Shown here: positions 25,291-37,399 of the stretch, piece after piece
Layout of the letters: every line of letters begins with the position of its first letter
How positions within the stretch are numbered: the first letter of the stretch is position 1
Source of the DNA: Azadirachta indica
Taxonomy: Eukaryota > Streptophyta > Magnoliopsida > Sapindales > Meliaceae
Assembly (NCBI GenBank): GCA_022749755.1
Contig: CM040444.1
Location: 3,723,009 to 3,787,008, forward strand
Direction: 5' to 3'
DNA: 64,000 bases
Notes under the pieces: generated by a model
The model's database searches: none
What the model saw: only the letters and a program-made list of their open reading frames with translations
What the model was told of the DNA's origin: nothing
Position numbers and translations under genes: made by a program

Positions 25291-27062
25291 CTGCATAAGA
25301 GATAGGTAAAAGCTTAACAAAAGGCTACAAAGAAGTGTCATATGAAATAATTAAAATAAACACAAACCTAACTTGAAAAGGCTACCAACAAGTGTTATAT
25401 GAAATAATTAAAATAACCACAAATATAACAACGAATCAAGTGGTCCCCTAGAATTGTTATAAATATTTGTCATGAACCAAAGATCTCTGACCAAGAAAAT
25501 ATTACCTAAGAAAAAATAGACATAACAATCCATCATAAGTCGTATGACTATATAATTAGAATTTCGGTTAATCATTTAATAGCTTTCAACAAGAAAGGAA
25601 GCCACATACTACATTTAATCCTTGAGCACAGATGAGAAGCATCCCAGCCAAACATATGTAATGTTACACTCAATTCATTCTTACATCACTTGACAGTTTT
25701 AGAGGGCAGCACCATATTTCTACAGAGAAAACCATATAGTATTTATAACCTACCAACTTGATGCTGACAACTACATCACAGAGATCAAACCCATAAACCC
25801 CCTCTTGATAATACAGAGTACAAGCTATGGTCATTGCTACATGTTTCACTTCATCAAACACGAGAACAAGGAACAGAAATGTGATATCATACATGCATGT
25901 TAGACAAGGAAAATAAGCCACAACTCATAAGCTTCACTTCATCCAACAAAAGAGAACAAGGAATGGAAATGTGATATCATACATACATGTTGGACAGGGA
26001 AAATAAGCCACAACTCATAATATAAACAGACTTTGCACAAAATTTATAGAACTAAAACAAGTAAATCTTCTATTCCATGCATTAATTGTCCACGTCACAC
26101 CACATAAATCAACATTTATGCTTTGTGCTATTTCGGAAGAACATTTACGTACAACCCCAGATATTGCGGCCACACAGCTCAGAAAATATTTACATGGGTT
26201 AAAAATGGTATCAAAATAACAAATAACATGAGTTTTTACAGAAATACAGTTAATAGAACACTAAGTGGCACTTAAAAACAGCAAGGAATTGCAATTATCG
26301 CAATATAATAAGTAACGTATAAACAGAGCTGCCATGTAAAAGAACATTAACCCTGAATGTCGTTTAGTAGGCAATACAACACATTTCCAAGCACATATTT
26401 ATTAGAAGAATTAAATACCAAGTAAGAAACAGCATAGACTTCCACCACAATGTGAATGAACATTACTGTCTTACGTCATCTAGAAAATTACATTTATTCA
26501 CATCTACTTAGGATTGGTTCATAAGCCACAAGTGACGCAACTTTCCTTATTAGAAACTAACCAAATATGGACACGATTAACCATACAGGAACTCTGATTC
26601 ATTACAATGCCATTAGAACACATGTACTTCAGCTAAAAAATAGAATATATAAATACAACCGGAGATAATCACCATCGTTAAACTAGTTATAAACTATAAA
26701 ATGTCCTCCTATTATTTACGATATGTATATAAACACATAATACTCCAAAATATTCATTATAGGCTTAGCTTTCTTTTTCATATTTTATTTATATTTTCCT
26801 TTTATTTTTAATTATTAAAGAACATAAATTCATAAATTCGTTTCTTCTGCTTTCCCTCCCTTTATCAGAAACCAAACAGGCGCCAAAGAATCAACAAATC
26901 ACAACCTCGTAGTAATCAACCCACAAAATCAAAGCATTTACGGAAGAACCAAGAAATAACAATCAAACCAAACCAAGAACATACACACTAACATAAACAG
27001 CAAAACAGAAACAGCAAAAATATAGAAGATAATGAACAAAACGACGACATAAGCTAAGAAAC
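25291..27062 (-). other. leader intron of the membrane-protein gene
   Basis: About 1.77 kb between a donor (CAG/GTTTCT at 27062) and an acceptor (TATGCAG at 25291). Coding content none. It contains two local tandem duplications: a pair of about 68 bp near 25316-25435 and an 88-bp pair at 25844-26020. Confidence 0.55.
25844..26020. repeat. tandem duplication of about 88 bp
   Basis: Copies 25844-25930 and 25933-26020 both run from TTCACTTCATC through GAACAAGGAA and TGTGATATCATACAT to AAATAAGCCACAACTCATAA, with few differences. Confidence 0.9.
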
Positions 27063-27335
27063 CTGATGTAAGGAATCAATGGCGAAAAACAGAACGAAAA
27101 TGGACAAAAGTTAGATCAAAAGACAGCTTACAAAACGCGAAATCTTGATCCGGTGAGCTGGAGAGAAGAATCCGAGAAGCGAACGGCGAGATCAACAAAC
27201 CCTAAGTCGGAGAGAGAGAGAATGAGAGAGAGAGAGAGCGAGATGGAAAATGGAGAGAGAGAAACAAGGCAAGAGAGAGAGAAGAGACAGAGATTGAGAG
27301 AGAGAGAGAGAGAGAACGTAGTTAGGGGGAATAGG
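27063..27335 (-). promoter_or_regulatory. first untranslated exon with a long GA/CT tract
   Basis: On the gene strand this is a CT-rich leader: many GAGAGA runs lie on + between 27209 and 27315. GAGA/CT tracts in plant leaders are typical binding places for BBR/BPC factors. A telo-box-like AAACCCTA is at 27197-27204 (+). Confidence 0.5.
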
Positions 27336-30300
27336 TGAGTGGGACTTTGTTGGTGACAGGCTGTCTCCAGCTGTGTAGAGAATCCGAGCCTTGAGGCTCG
27401 GATTTTTTAAGGGTTTGCTTCGGTTTTTTGCACCGAGCCTACATGGTTCTGGCCTTGGCGGCGTTAACAGCGACTTGCTTTGGTTTTTTTTTTTCTTTCT
27501 TAAAATTATTTTTTAAGACAAAATTATTTTCAAATTTTGAACTAATATCATCTGGCTGTCTAAATTTCTCTTCTTTTACAAAGAAATCTGAATTTATCTA
27601 CTTATATCAAATATATCTCTTAAAAGTTAAAATGACAAAATGACTAAATTACCATTGTGAGAATGAATTTGATAAGAATATTGGAGTATTTAACTTCACA
27701 TCAAAAGTTTAATTAGTATAATTTTTTAACTAAAACTTTTTTTATATAAATATTTTTACAAATAAAATTTTCATAAGTAAAATTTCTAACAAAATTTTTA
27801 TAAATTATTTAATTTAATTACTACAAATATTTTTGTAAAAAAATTATATAATTATTTTAGTAAACAAATTTATTACAAATATATTACAAAAATATATTTA
27901 AATTTTTAAATAAAATAAAAATATTTTAAATAATTTAATATTTTAAAAAATGTAAAATCTCCTTTTTAAAAGTTTAAATTTAATTTTTTTTTAACAAATA
28001 CAAAATAAAATTTTTAAATTCAAAATCATTTCTCTAATAACAATTAAACTATATAAAAAAAATAACAAATCCTTTTCACATTAAAAAAATTTGTTAATTA
28101 ATAGAGAAATTGTGTCGGATAGCGCTAAATGATATGTAACGCATTAATAGGAGAAACAAAGGGACCTGTTCGATACAAAAGTATAAAGTATGTCTTTCTC
28201 GTAAAACTATTAAATACAGGTACTTGAATGTCATTATGCCTTTTTAATTTTTTGTGTTCAAGATTCTGTCTGTTTGGTTAGATGAACTTGCATGCCATCC
28301 GGTGTCGGATTAGGGAATGGCTAATGCTGGATGAACGGTACACGTCGAGATGCAATAATAACATTTATTAATTTATAACAATATCCACTTGTAATAAATC
28401 TTATAATAATTTTTGTATATGTGACATTATAAAATTTAAAATTTTTCGTGAATAAAGACAACTTTTAGTTTTTATTATGCATTTCATAATTTTTGTCATT
28501 GAAATATTTGAAATTAAACTATTTTTAGTTACTTTAGTTGAATATTATTAAAAAAACATTTTAGAAATATTTAGTAATACATTTGATGGTGATGACTTGT
28601 AAGCCTCCTAACAAAAATACCAAGCTCATATTCTCTAGATAATTGATTCTAAAAGTCAGAATAACTAAATGATGTTGTAAAGTATCTATTATTCAGAATA
28701 TTTTAATCATTCAAAAATCAATAAATTATTATTCAACATCAATATTTTCACAAGAATATGTGAAAATTATAATAATAAGATGTTTAATACATATTAATAT
28801 AAGTTACCACAAAATCTAAAAAACAATAGCAAACAAGTTCTTAAATTTTCTGCGTACCAAACAAAGGCGGTACGGTACGGGTTTAAAATAAACGACTAGT
28901 CACGTAGGTCAAACACATAGGCAACTTGTGATAATTTAATTGCCATAATTGAGAAACTGGAACAGATTTAAATAATCTTCTCTTTAATTTTGCAATTGAA
29001 ATACAGAGATGTATGTGCCAACCAAAACCTGCATTGAATAGTTAAGATGACAACAAGGATACACCATGAGTGAATGATTACAGCCAACCCATTTGATGCA
29101 TTGCCTTAAAATTCCAGATACAAGGAAATCAAAGATCCTCCATACTACGTATGAAAACTCTAAAATCGTGACGTGTTTGTATGGTAATTTGACTATTACA
29201 GACGAAAATATAAACACTATAAGCAAATGGGGAAAATGGAAATCCATGCAAAGTTGAGCAACACAATGAATACTGAAAGGAAAGCATTTCAATCAGTCTC
29301 TACAAATTTATGGGTAGCTTCAAACGTCAGTCAAGAACATGCAGCTAAGGAATGATTCCTTTAGTTTTTATTAAGTTTCCAGCAACTGCTAGTACGACGA
29401 TCCACAAGTTCTGTCCTGACGAAACATTGCGACTGAGATGCCAAAATCCAAATAAGGAAATGAAATTCTGGCTTGAAATGTTTCAGCTGATGCGACAGAG
29501 CAGATGATAGAAAAGGTTTTACGAGCTTAACCGTCTAAAACTCTATGCGTTATTACCAAAATGGCAATTTCTACTAAAACCTCTCTGAGAAATGAATTTA
29601 AAATGTCGTGTAAAATAGGAAAGGTAACCTACACATGCTAAGAAGGAAAACTCAGTGCAAAATGTCAAAGCAAGATGGAAATTTTTCTCCATGCATAGTT
29701 TCCCATTGATAAATGTCTGCCTATTGGCTATTTCCCTCAATACTTCAAAAGTTTCCCGATAATTCTCTTGGATTATATGCATTCTTTTCAAAGGGGACAA
29801 TATTTATGACTGCCTTCTCAGCATAATAAAGAATATGATCTTTGAATTAACTGAATCTATAGCCAGTTTCAGCCTTACCCTACTGGTAACAAAATAATGT
29901 CAATATGATGGTCCTTCTTTGAAAGCAAACAAGGATTTTGGTTGCTCAAAATTTAATGAGCACCAAAACTGATGGCTTCAAGTTGGCCAGTGATTTATAT
30001 ACAAGGTCATCACAACATCAACATTCCCCTCTGATGGAAAAGTGCTTTAGTTATCAGATCATGGCAGAGGCATACCACTTTTCATGTCCTTGATTTCATG
30101 CTTGTGTCCATAGATGCAGATTTTTTCCTCTAAGATTTGTTTTTAAGGAAAAACACTGCAATTTTGATCATATCAAAAGAGGAATCAACATGAATATACT
30201 GAGGCCGACAACCTTGAATCATGAGAAAATGCCAAAGCTGTCACCACGCCAAGTCGTGCTTTTCTAACCATTGTTTGACCTTGCTTACTGCTTGAATTTA

Positions 30301-31143
30301 TAATCGAAACGTCTCGTTGAGCCATTCCATTGTATGCCAACCAATCACAAGGCAAAGAGGATAAAACTTCTAATGGAAGAACTCTGAAATGACTTCAATC
30401 AGTTGAAATAACTGAAGTCCATGAGGTTTTATGTTGCAAGGAGTTTTCTGTTGGAAGACCCATTAAAGGAAGAAATTTGTGTTCACAGAATACTCACTTT
30501 TAATGCATCCTCTTCCACGAGTTAGTATTCCATATCACAATACTTCACCTTTATCTGTTTTAGATATAATATTCATGATGGTTATATCATAAACGTATGA
30601 GTAAAACAAACAGGAGAGGCATCTATGGCAAGGAAAAAGGAAGGCGGCTTCCAAATACTGAAAATTCACCTGTTATTGCAGAAATATATAGAACATAATT
30701 CTGATCATTAACTGGAGACAATCTACAAATTCAAACAACCTCATCCTAGATGTATAGGAAAAGATATATCGTTAGTTTGGCGCCCATGTGAAAGCATTAG
30801 CTCAACTAACCCGCAAACAGAGAGAACAAAAAAGAAAAGACTTGAAAATTCTCCAAAAGAAAAAATTCTTTCTTCTGCAGTTTGCAGCAAACATAGACAT
30901 GATCACCAAGACGAATCTAGTGAACTTGCTCACTCAACCCATCAGATGGTCATAATTATTAGCATTCTGATCTGCTTTCTCTAGATGCATAAAACAACAC
31001 ATCCAAAGAACATTATATAGTAACGTTATCAGCACTCCAATAAGATCTTGACATAGAAGCAGCTGTATTAGCTTGCAGAGCCATAAATGCACTATTCCTC
31101 ACAAAGTAAAATAAAAATAGTTCATTCAATAAATCACTATGAT
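27336..31143. other. long stretch with no recognised gene
   Basis: 27480-28110 is AT-rich, with a sequence style similar to 50744-51172 (possibly the same decayed transposon family). 28110-28980 is unremarkable. 28980-31140 is less AT-rich and could be transcribed, for example as the 3' part of the small-protein transcript or a long noncoding RNA on the minus strand. No exon there matches a family I know. Short frames at 28984-29292 and 29543-29800 (-) are not supported. Confidence 0.4.
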
Positions 31144-31311
31144 TCATTGCTTATATCTGCCTTTTGGTAAAGGAGCCACAACAGTCAACGTAATTAAATC
31201 CCAAACCGTGCCGGGCCATGACTTCCCAAAGAGCAAGAAGTTTTCGATCAGGGCTGCAAGACAGCCACAGCCCACTATCCTCAGAACAAGATTAAAAAGA
31301 GAAAATAACAT
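31144..31311 (-). CDS. possible 55-residue small hydrophobic protein
   Basis: ATG 13 nt after a good acceptor (TTATCTTTCAG, exon edge 31323). The frame MLFSLFNLVLRIVGCGC...SWPGTVWDL...KGRYKQ has one likely membrane span (about 3-27) and a basic C-terminus. An untranslated first exon may lie at about 31840-32040, where the DNA is GC-rich and promoter-like. I do not recognise the family, and it could be chance. Downstream exons not seen. Confidence 0.3.
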   Translation of the reverse strand: MLFSLFNLVLRIVGCGCLAALIENFLLFGKSWPGTVWDLITLTVVAPLPKGRYKQ

Positions 31312-31422
31312 AGAAGTACAAACCTGAAAGATAAATTCTTGGCAAAGAGCTCGAGACTCATTGAAATAATTGGACAAAAAAAGTTTAATCTAACATGATA
31401 TTAACCTATTTCAACGCAATAC

Positions 31423-31575
31423 AGAGTCCTTTTGGCAATGCTAATTAGCAGTGCTCATCATATTTAATTAGCATTAGATATTTTAATGAATTTTCCTATA
31501 AGTGCTAGAAAAAGAGCACTATAAAACATGAGCTTTTTCTTTTTATTTTTCCTTAGCACTGCCAAACGGAACCTT
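31423..31575. mobile_element. short MITE-like element of about 150 bp
   Basis: Left end GAGTCCTTTTGGCAATGCTAA and right end, read on the other strand, AAGGTTCCGTTTGGCAGTGCTAA are terminal inverted repeats with few mismatches. A clear target duplication was not found. It lies in the presumed intron above the small ORF. Confidence 0.55.
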
Positions 31576-31839
31576 AATTTCATTCATAAGCACAATATAA
31601 TTTTACTTATGAACGGAAAGTTAGAAAATCGCTACAATTTGTTCATCTTAAAATTGCGAAACGAAAAATTCCAGAAGATAAAGCATATTCAGTTCATCAA
31701 AACTCATCCGTATCAACAATAAACGGATTTATTGAACATAAATGCACTAATAAATTTGAATTTATAATAAATTCAACAATAATTCTAATCAATTCAACAA
31801 TAATTCAGCTGAACTAAAGAAGGAAAACGTACAGTCATT

Positions 31840-32060
31840 CATTATACATGCAGGCTGATCGGGGAGAGACCTTGTGGTGAAATCAAAGAGAGGCAAAACG
31901 TCGACGTTGGGATGCTGCGCCGACGTACTTTGAGAAACACTGTGTCGATCTCCCGGTGATATGAGATCAGATGTAAATGTGATCGTATGGAAGCCAAAGC
32001 GACGCCGTCAAACGACACCGCCGTATCTCCGTAAGGCGTTACATTCTGAATTCGTCGTCT
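31840..32060 (-). promoter_or_regulatory. GC-richer promoter/first-exon-like segment
   Basis: An island richer in G+C (GACGGCGTCGC, CGACGTTTTGCC) than its surroundings, with a GTACG donor-like site near 31834-31850. This is the best candidate for the start of a minus-strand transcript covering 31144-31323. Confidence 0.3.
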
Positions 32061-33032
32061 TCTTCGTTGAATTTTTGTGCGTTTCTTAGAATTTTTTCAT
32101 TTTTTTTACAAGACTGGAAAAAGGGTAAAATTTTATAAAAATATAAAATATAAATTTGGCGGTTAATTCGAATGAATTATAATTTTTAAAAGCTGAAAGT
32201 ATACTTTGGGTTGAGAAGAAAGGAAAGGATTAATGAAATTTTAAAATATTGTTAAATTTATAATTTTAATTTCAATAATTTAAAATTTACCCATTTTAAC
32301 ATGCCGTGTTCATAATGCGTTGTTATTGATATCATTGAATTACAAATTTTTTATTTATACGATGATATAATTAATTTTAAAAAACAAACGATGATATAGT
32401 TAATTTTTAAAAAAAACACAAAAAGAAATCAATACTTGTTCTGATTAAGAGTTAAATAAACAATTTTTAAATTACTGAATTAAAATATATATAAACCATA
32501 TTTTAATTATCATCACTAATTATACAAATATATTATATTTTTCCTCTTTTCCATTTAAAGAGTCATTTATAACTAATATATTGGGTCTTTTAGGGTAATT
32601 TTGAAATCATAAAACTTATCACTCTAATAGATCAAATTTAAGAACTAAAAAATGTGTTATCCATAGGACAATGATGTATAAGCATGTATGGTACAGATTT
32701 TTCAATAAAAGATACTATTTATCAAACAATTTAGTTACCGCTCTTTCAAAGTTAAAACTAGAAGCACAAGTAGCTTGAGAAATCTCATACGCAGTCCATA
32801 TAACCTGTGATCTACTGCAATTTCTTCTGAAACTTAGCATACACAATCATATCAGAATGCCGCAGCACTTGAAAATTTAGAAAGCAAACTTAAACCAAAA
32901 TATGGGAAGCTTAATCAGTTAACTAAATCAACAGCGTCCAGTGATAGGAGATTAAATAGGGAGAGTACAAAACTTCCCAATATCAGCAAAATGAACACAT
33001 AAAAAACACAGGACATGTTAATTGTGGTGGTC
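32061..33032. other. intergenic, 3' flank of the GluRS gene
   Basis: AT-rich, no gene or repeat recognised. The last few hundred bases should contain the GluRS 3' UTR. Confidence 0.5.
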
Positions 33033-36000
33033 TTACTTCAAGACTGTTTGCTGCCGTCCATCTGGGATTGCAAACAGAACTATAGGCTTGGAAGGTCTGG
33101 TATAAGGAACGTCGCATCTGAAGTAGCCCTTCCTTTCCAGCTGCAATACATCACCGCGTTTCAAATTTCGCATGTTTGAGTCTCCAACAGCTGCAGTCTC
33201 AACTTTTGTACATGGGTTGAGCACGTCAAGGAAGTCCTCTCCTTCTTCCAGCTGCAACAACAATGATTATGAGCATTGATTGAGAACACAGCTTTTTATA
33301 TGCCAAACTTGAATGAAATTTAAGAACACCAGCCATTTCTGAATTACTATTTGTATAATGTGCATCTGCACTCACATTCCTGTAAAAAATAAATGTGGAC
33401 TATAAATTCTAATTATCAGTATTTAGATGTACCTTCTTCTTTGTGATTAGGTAGTCAAATCCAACAAGCATGAGATTAACTAACTCATTTGATTCAGGCA
33501 GCCAAGTGAGCTTCAACTTTGTAGTCTTGACAGATCCTTCAAGATGCAAAACCCCAGTTAATTGTGTAACTTTTCCATCTTGCTCCCTACTAATTTCCTT
33601 CACTATGGCATTGCCCCAATCCATCAATGTAACTTCCTCATCCACAGAGATGGACTCAGCATCAGCATGGTCTAGCCATATCCTTTTGGTGTATGTTGTA
33701 GCTTTCTCTCCTGCACCTTCATACTTCTTATGCCTTGGTATGATGCGAACAAATGGCTTATCAGGGCCATTAGTAAGAGTCAGCAGTACACGTCGTTCTT
33801 CAATGACAGCAGTGTGTCTAGGGCACACAGGATCAATAATCTTCTTATTGATAGTCCAAAGTTTGTCCCATTCCATAAGATTGAGATTTTTTGAAGCCCC
33901 CTGAAAAATAAAGAATACAGTTATCAATAATCATCTATTTTTATTTAAGTACAGTGATCTCAGGCCATAACATATATTTAACTATAAAAGAAATGTACAA
34001 GTGTGAGGACTAAACATCTACAAAAACAAGGCCGAAAAGTCCCAAAGCACAAAACAACGCCTTTATCCCTACAATGAAGCATCTCAACTGTGCAAAAACA
34101 TCCCCAAAAGCCTGAAAACTACACGGCCTTTAGGATGCAAACCTTATTAGAATATAGTCGCTTCCCAATCAAGCAAAATAAAGAAGAAATATATGTCTTT
34201 GACATTAGGTGTTCCTTAACTAAGCTGCTTTCCTGGCACAGGAACATAAAAATAGCGTGGCATAAAGTCCTTTTGGTAATTTAGAAGACAAGCAATCCAA
34301 ATGAAGTATTACTGCCATACAATGTTTCAAGGACATTCTTCGGCAGTAGGATTTTTCATAGACAATTCCGGGTAACATTTTTGCATTGCATTTATAGTAG
34401 ACTCTTTTTCTTAACTAGTTCAACAGTGTCAACAAGCAAACAAGAAGTAGGCACAATCTTATGAATGTAGGATGTGTATAGTAAATACAGATAGATCAGA
34501 AAATGCATGAAATTTGATAATGCTTCTTGTTCAGTTAATAGTTTTCTTACCTGTTCAAGAATAAACTGGATCAAAGCCTCAACTTTCAGACCCCTACGCA
34601 CAATTCCTTGGACGGTAGGAAAACGAGGATCATCCCATCCATCAACCTTTCCATGCTGTACAAACCAGAGGAGCTTGCGCTTGCTGAGAAGCGTATACAC
34701 CATATTCAACCGGCTAAACTCATATATGTGAACCTTTCTTACTCCCATATCTTCTTGAATCCTATAGTATTGAGCATTGCGATCATGGTACTCGCTAGAT
34801 CTGAGTGCATGTGTTATTCCTTCTATAGCATCAACAAAAGGACAAGCAAAATCATATGTTGGGTATATCTTATACGTGGATCCAATTCGATGGTGGGGAA
34901 CTGGATTGCAACGATAATAGACTGGATCTCGAAGAGACTTATTGGGATCTTGCATGTCCAACTTCCCACGAAGACAGCACTGCAAACCCCTTTCAGATCC
35001 AGCAATCATTTCATTCCACAATTTCATATTCTCCTCTACACTGTTGTTTCTGCATTTTGACTCAATCCCATCCATTCTTTCTTTCTGCATTTGCTCACGG
35101 GGTGTATCATCAACATATGCCTTGCCCTGACGAATCAAATTCTCAGCCATTTCCATCAAATTGGGGAAGTAATCTGAAGTATATGTGACTGTTTCATACT
35201 TAATACCCAATGTCTCAATATCTATCAGAAGATTATCCACAAATTCATTGCTCTCCTTTGTAGGATTTGTATCATCAAAACGTATAATCAGCTGGCCTTG
35301 GTACCGCTGAGCAAAATACTGGTTCAAAAGTGCTGCTTTTGAGTGCCCAATGTGAAGATAACCACTTGGTTCTGGGGCAAATCGCAAGCGCACCTTGCCA
35401 ATTTCAGCTTCAGGGAGATCTACTTCAAAAGAAGGACGGTTTCCTGCTTTTCCCTTCTCAGTGATATCCCCATTCACACTTTTGGATTGCTGATTGACAC
35501 TTTGTTCTTCTGGCTTAGCTGCTGCTGGCTTTCCTACACCTCTTTTACCAACATATGTTGCTGTAACTTCATCCAAAGAATCACTATATTCAGCAGATAT
35601 TGAATTGAACCACCGCACCAGATTCTGGTACTTCTTTGATTTCCTCAAACTTTCCCATCTTTGCCCAGTTCCTGTAATGCATATAAATCAAGCATTTATA
35701 AAAAGAACGGAAAACAAATTTTGAATGACTACATTCCAAAAAAGAAGACATTTGAACAATCTATCAGTGGACCAAGCAATTAAAATCAAAAAACTCAAAA
35801 CCCCACCCCTTGGATGCTACTGGCTTTCAGCAGAAGACAATTCAATGCATTTATAGTAACGTCATACTATATTATCTACAAGATCTCACGCCCGCTACCA
35901 AATATAGTAACATCATACCATATTATCTACAAGTTCTCACGCCCGCTACCAAATCCCAATGCCTCCATACATTGGATTAGGTGTCACTAAAAGTACAGTG

Positions 36001-36934
36001 ACTCCAAAAATCATTAATCAAGACCATAAATTCCCAAGCCTTGACTAATTTCTCACGGACACCAAAAAGAATGCAATTAAAGAGATAGGATGTCACAAAG
36101 CCAAGCAAATACTCTCTGCAATGTGCACATGCACTTATTTGGCAGAGAAAGAGAAATTCTTTTTTCTGGGTATCTTAACAGTAGTTTTCTTATAAGCCCA
36201 AAACTGAACCTCATAGTAAGTAATCTTGGAAAAAGTAGATGCTTCTCATATTTTACTTTGCAGTCGGCTTAAACACATCCTAACAGTCCCACATGCTAAG
36301 ATAAATATCTAAGTTTTAAAACCTTTACCTGCAAGAGCTGACCAGATTGCTATATCTGCAATCGACAAAGAATAACCAACAAAGAAATTACGTTTCTCAA
36401 GATACTTGTCCACGTAGCTGCAAGCGTTTTCAAATTCAGAACCAGATGAAAAAACTGGTGTATAATCCAGCAACTCATCAATCTAAACCAAAGACAAAAA
36501 GGAAAAGAAAAAGAAGATAATCAACAAACTGAACATACCAAAACTTGATTTCCTCAAAAAACAATAACATTATTAATTACCTCGCCAGATTCATACTCAT
36601 TCTTCCCATACAAGTTTGCAACACGACCGATGTAACGAAGAAGAACATATGTTCCACGCAATTTCAACCTATAACACAAATTAAGTTGCAAAATCATGCA
36701 GTCATTACAAACTCCAAACAGAGAACTACAGCAAACATTTATAGAAACAAATGACTTACTAGACCAATTAGGAAAACACAAAAAAGCAGTAACAGAAGAT
36801 AAATACCCATTGGATAATTGAAACGTAGGAGTAGGACCGGAAGAATCAATCGTTAAAGACATGCCGGCAAGCTTGGCGGCTGCAATAACCGATAGTGGAG
36901 GACTATCGGCCGGAAAAGATAGCTTGATCTCCAT
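33033..36934 (-). CDS. cytosolic glutamyl-tRNA synthetase, 725 aa, 6 coding exons
   Basis: Charges tRNA-Glu in the cytosol. Exons: 36807-36934, 36581-36668, 36329-36482, 34551-35671, 33433-33900, 33033-33251, all in frame over 2178 nt. Residues 1-170 form a GST-like N-terminal domain (DKYLEKRNFFVGYSLSIADIAIW...). The class I Rossmann core carries the HIGH motif in EPSGYLHIGHSKAAL (HIGH 230-233) and the KMSKS-equivalent LSKRK (452-456). The C-terminal anticodon-binding beta barrels run from GASKNLNLMEWDKLW to IPDGRQ. The length agrees with eukaryotic-type plant GluRS, and no organelle transit peptide is seen. Start: the in-frame ATG at 36934 directly behind a leader intron. Confidence 0.96.
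35852..35953. repeat. 51-bp tandem pair in GluRS intron 3
   Basis: Copies 35852-35902 and 35903-35953 both run TATAGTAAC(G/A)TCATAC... to CTCACGCCCGCTACCAAA with only a few differences. Recent intronic duplication. Confidence 0.9.
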
Positions 36935-37045
36935 AGCCACCACCTGCACTATCTTTCAAGACAGAGCAAATTCAAAGCCGACCCCTAAGACAGAATGAAA
37001 TGTAATTTATCACGCATCTACGAAATGAAATTTATCACGCATCTA

Positions 37046-37085
<40 letters not shown>

Positions 37086-37380
37086 TGAAAAAGTGGGTAT
37101 TGCAAATTCTTTTGTTCCCATTAGGGTTTATCAGTAAATGTAAAACTAACGCTACAGCACACAGGATTCGACAATTCAAAAAGCAAATTGAGTTGACTCG
37201 GTGTTACTAGCAATTGCTCGTATTTTTTTCCAATAAAAAATAAAATAAAATAAAATGCTTACCGGAGATTGCACAGCGTGAACCAACAGACTTATTGAGC
37301 ACGGCGCAGTTAACGTGAACGGCGAGAAGGTAAAGAGGAAGGAGCGGCGGCTGGAGTTAGTGGTGGTGACAATTTGGTAT
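36935..37380 (-). promoter_or_regulatory. GluRS 5' leader with an intron, telo-box and (AT)n
   Basis: Nine leader bases precede the ATG after an acceptor at 36944. A donor GTAAG at 37258-37262 defines a leader intron of about 319 bp. It contains an (AT)n run (about 37050-37080) and a telo-box (AAACCCTA on the gene strand, 37122-37129). The untranslated first exon is about 37263-37380. Confidence 0.6.
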
Positions 37381-37399
37381 GCTGAGCAACGAGCCTATG

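Noticed and set aside
27153..27338. Open frame rich in Arg-Glu (MSWREESEKR...)
   Set aside because: It is a translation of the GA tract, on the strand opposite the membrane-protein leader, with no real coding features.
27381..27408. Perfect 10-bp stem (AATCCGAGCC / GGCTCGGATT) with a 4-base loop followed by a T run, like a bacterial terminator
   Set aside because: This is plant nuclear DNA, where that signal has no such role. It lies just upstream of the membrane-protein first exon and is probably chance or part of a promoter repeat.
33470..33904. 144-codon + strand frame over the GluRS exon
   Set aside because: It mirrors the GluRS coding exon and has no family resemblance.
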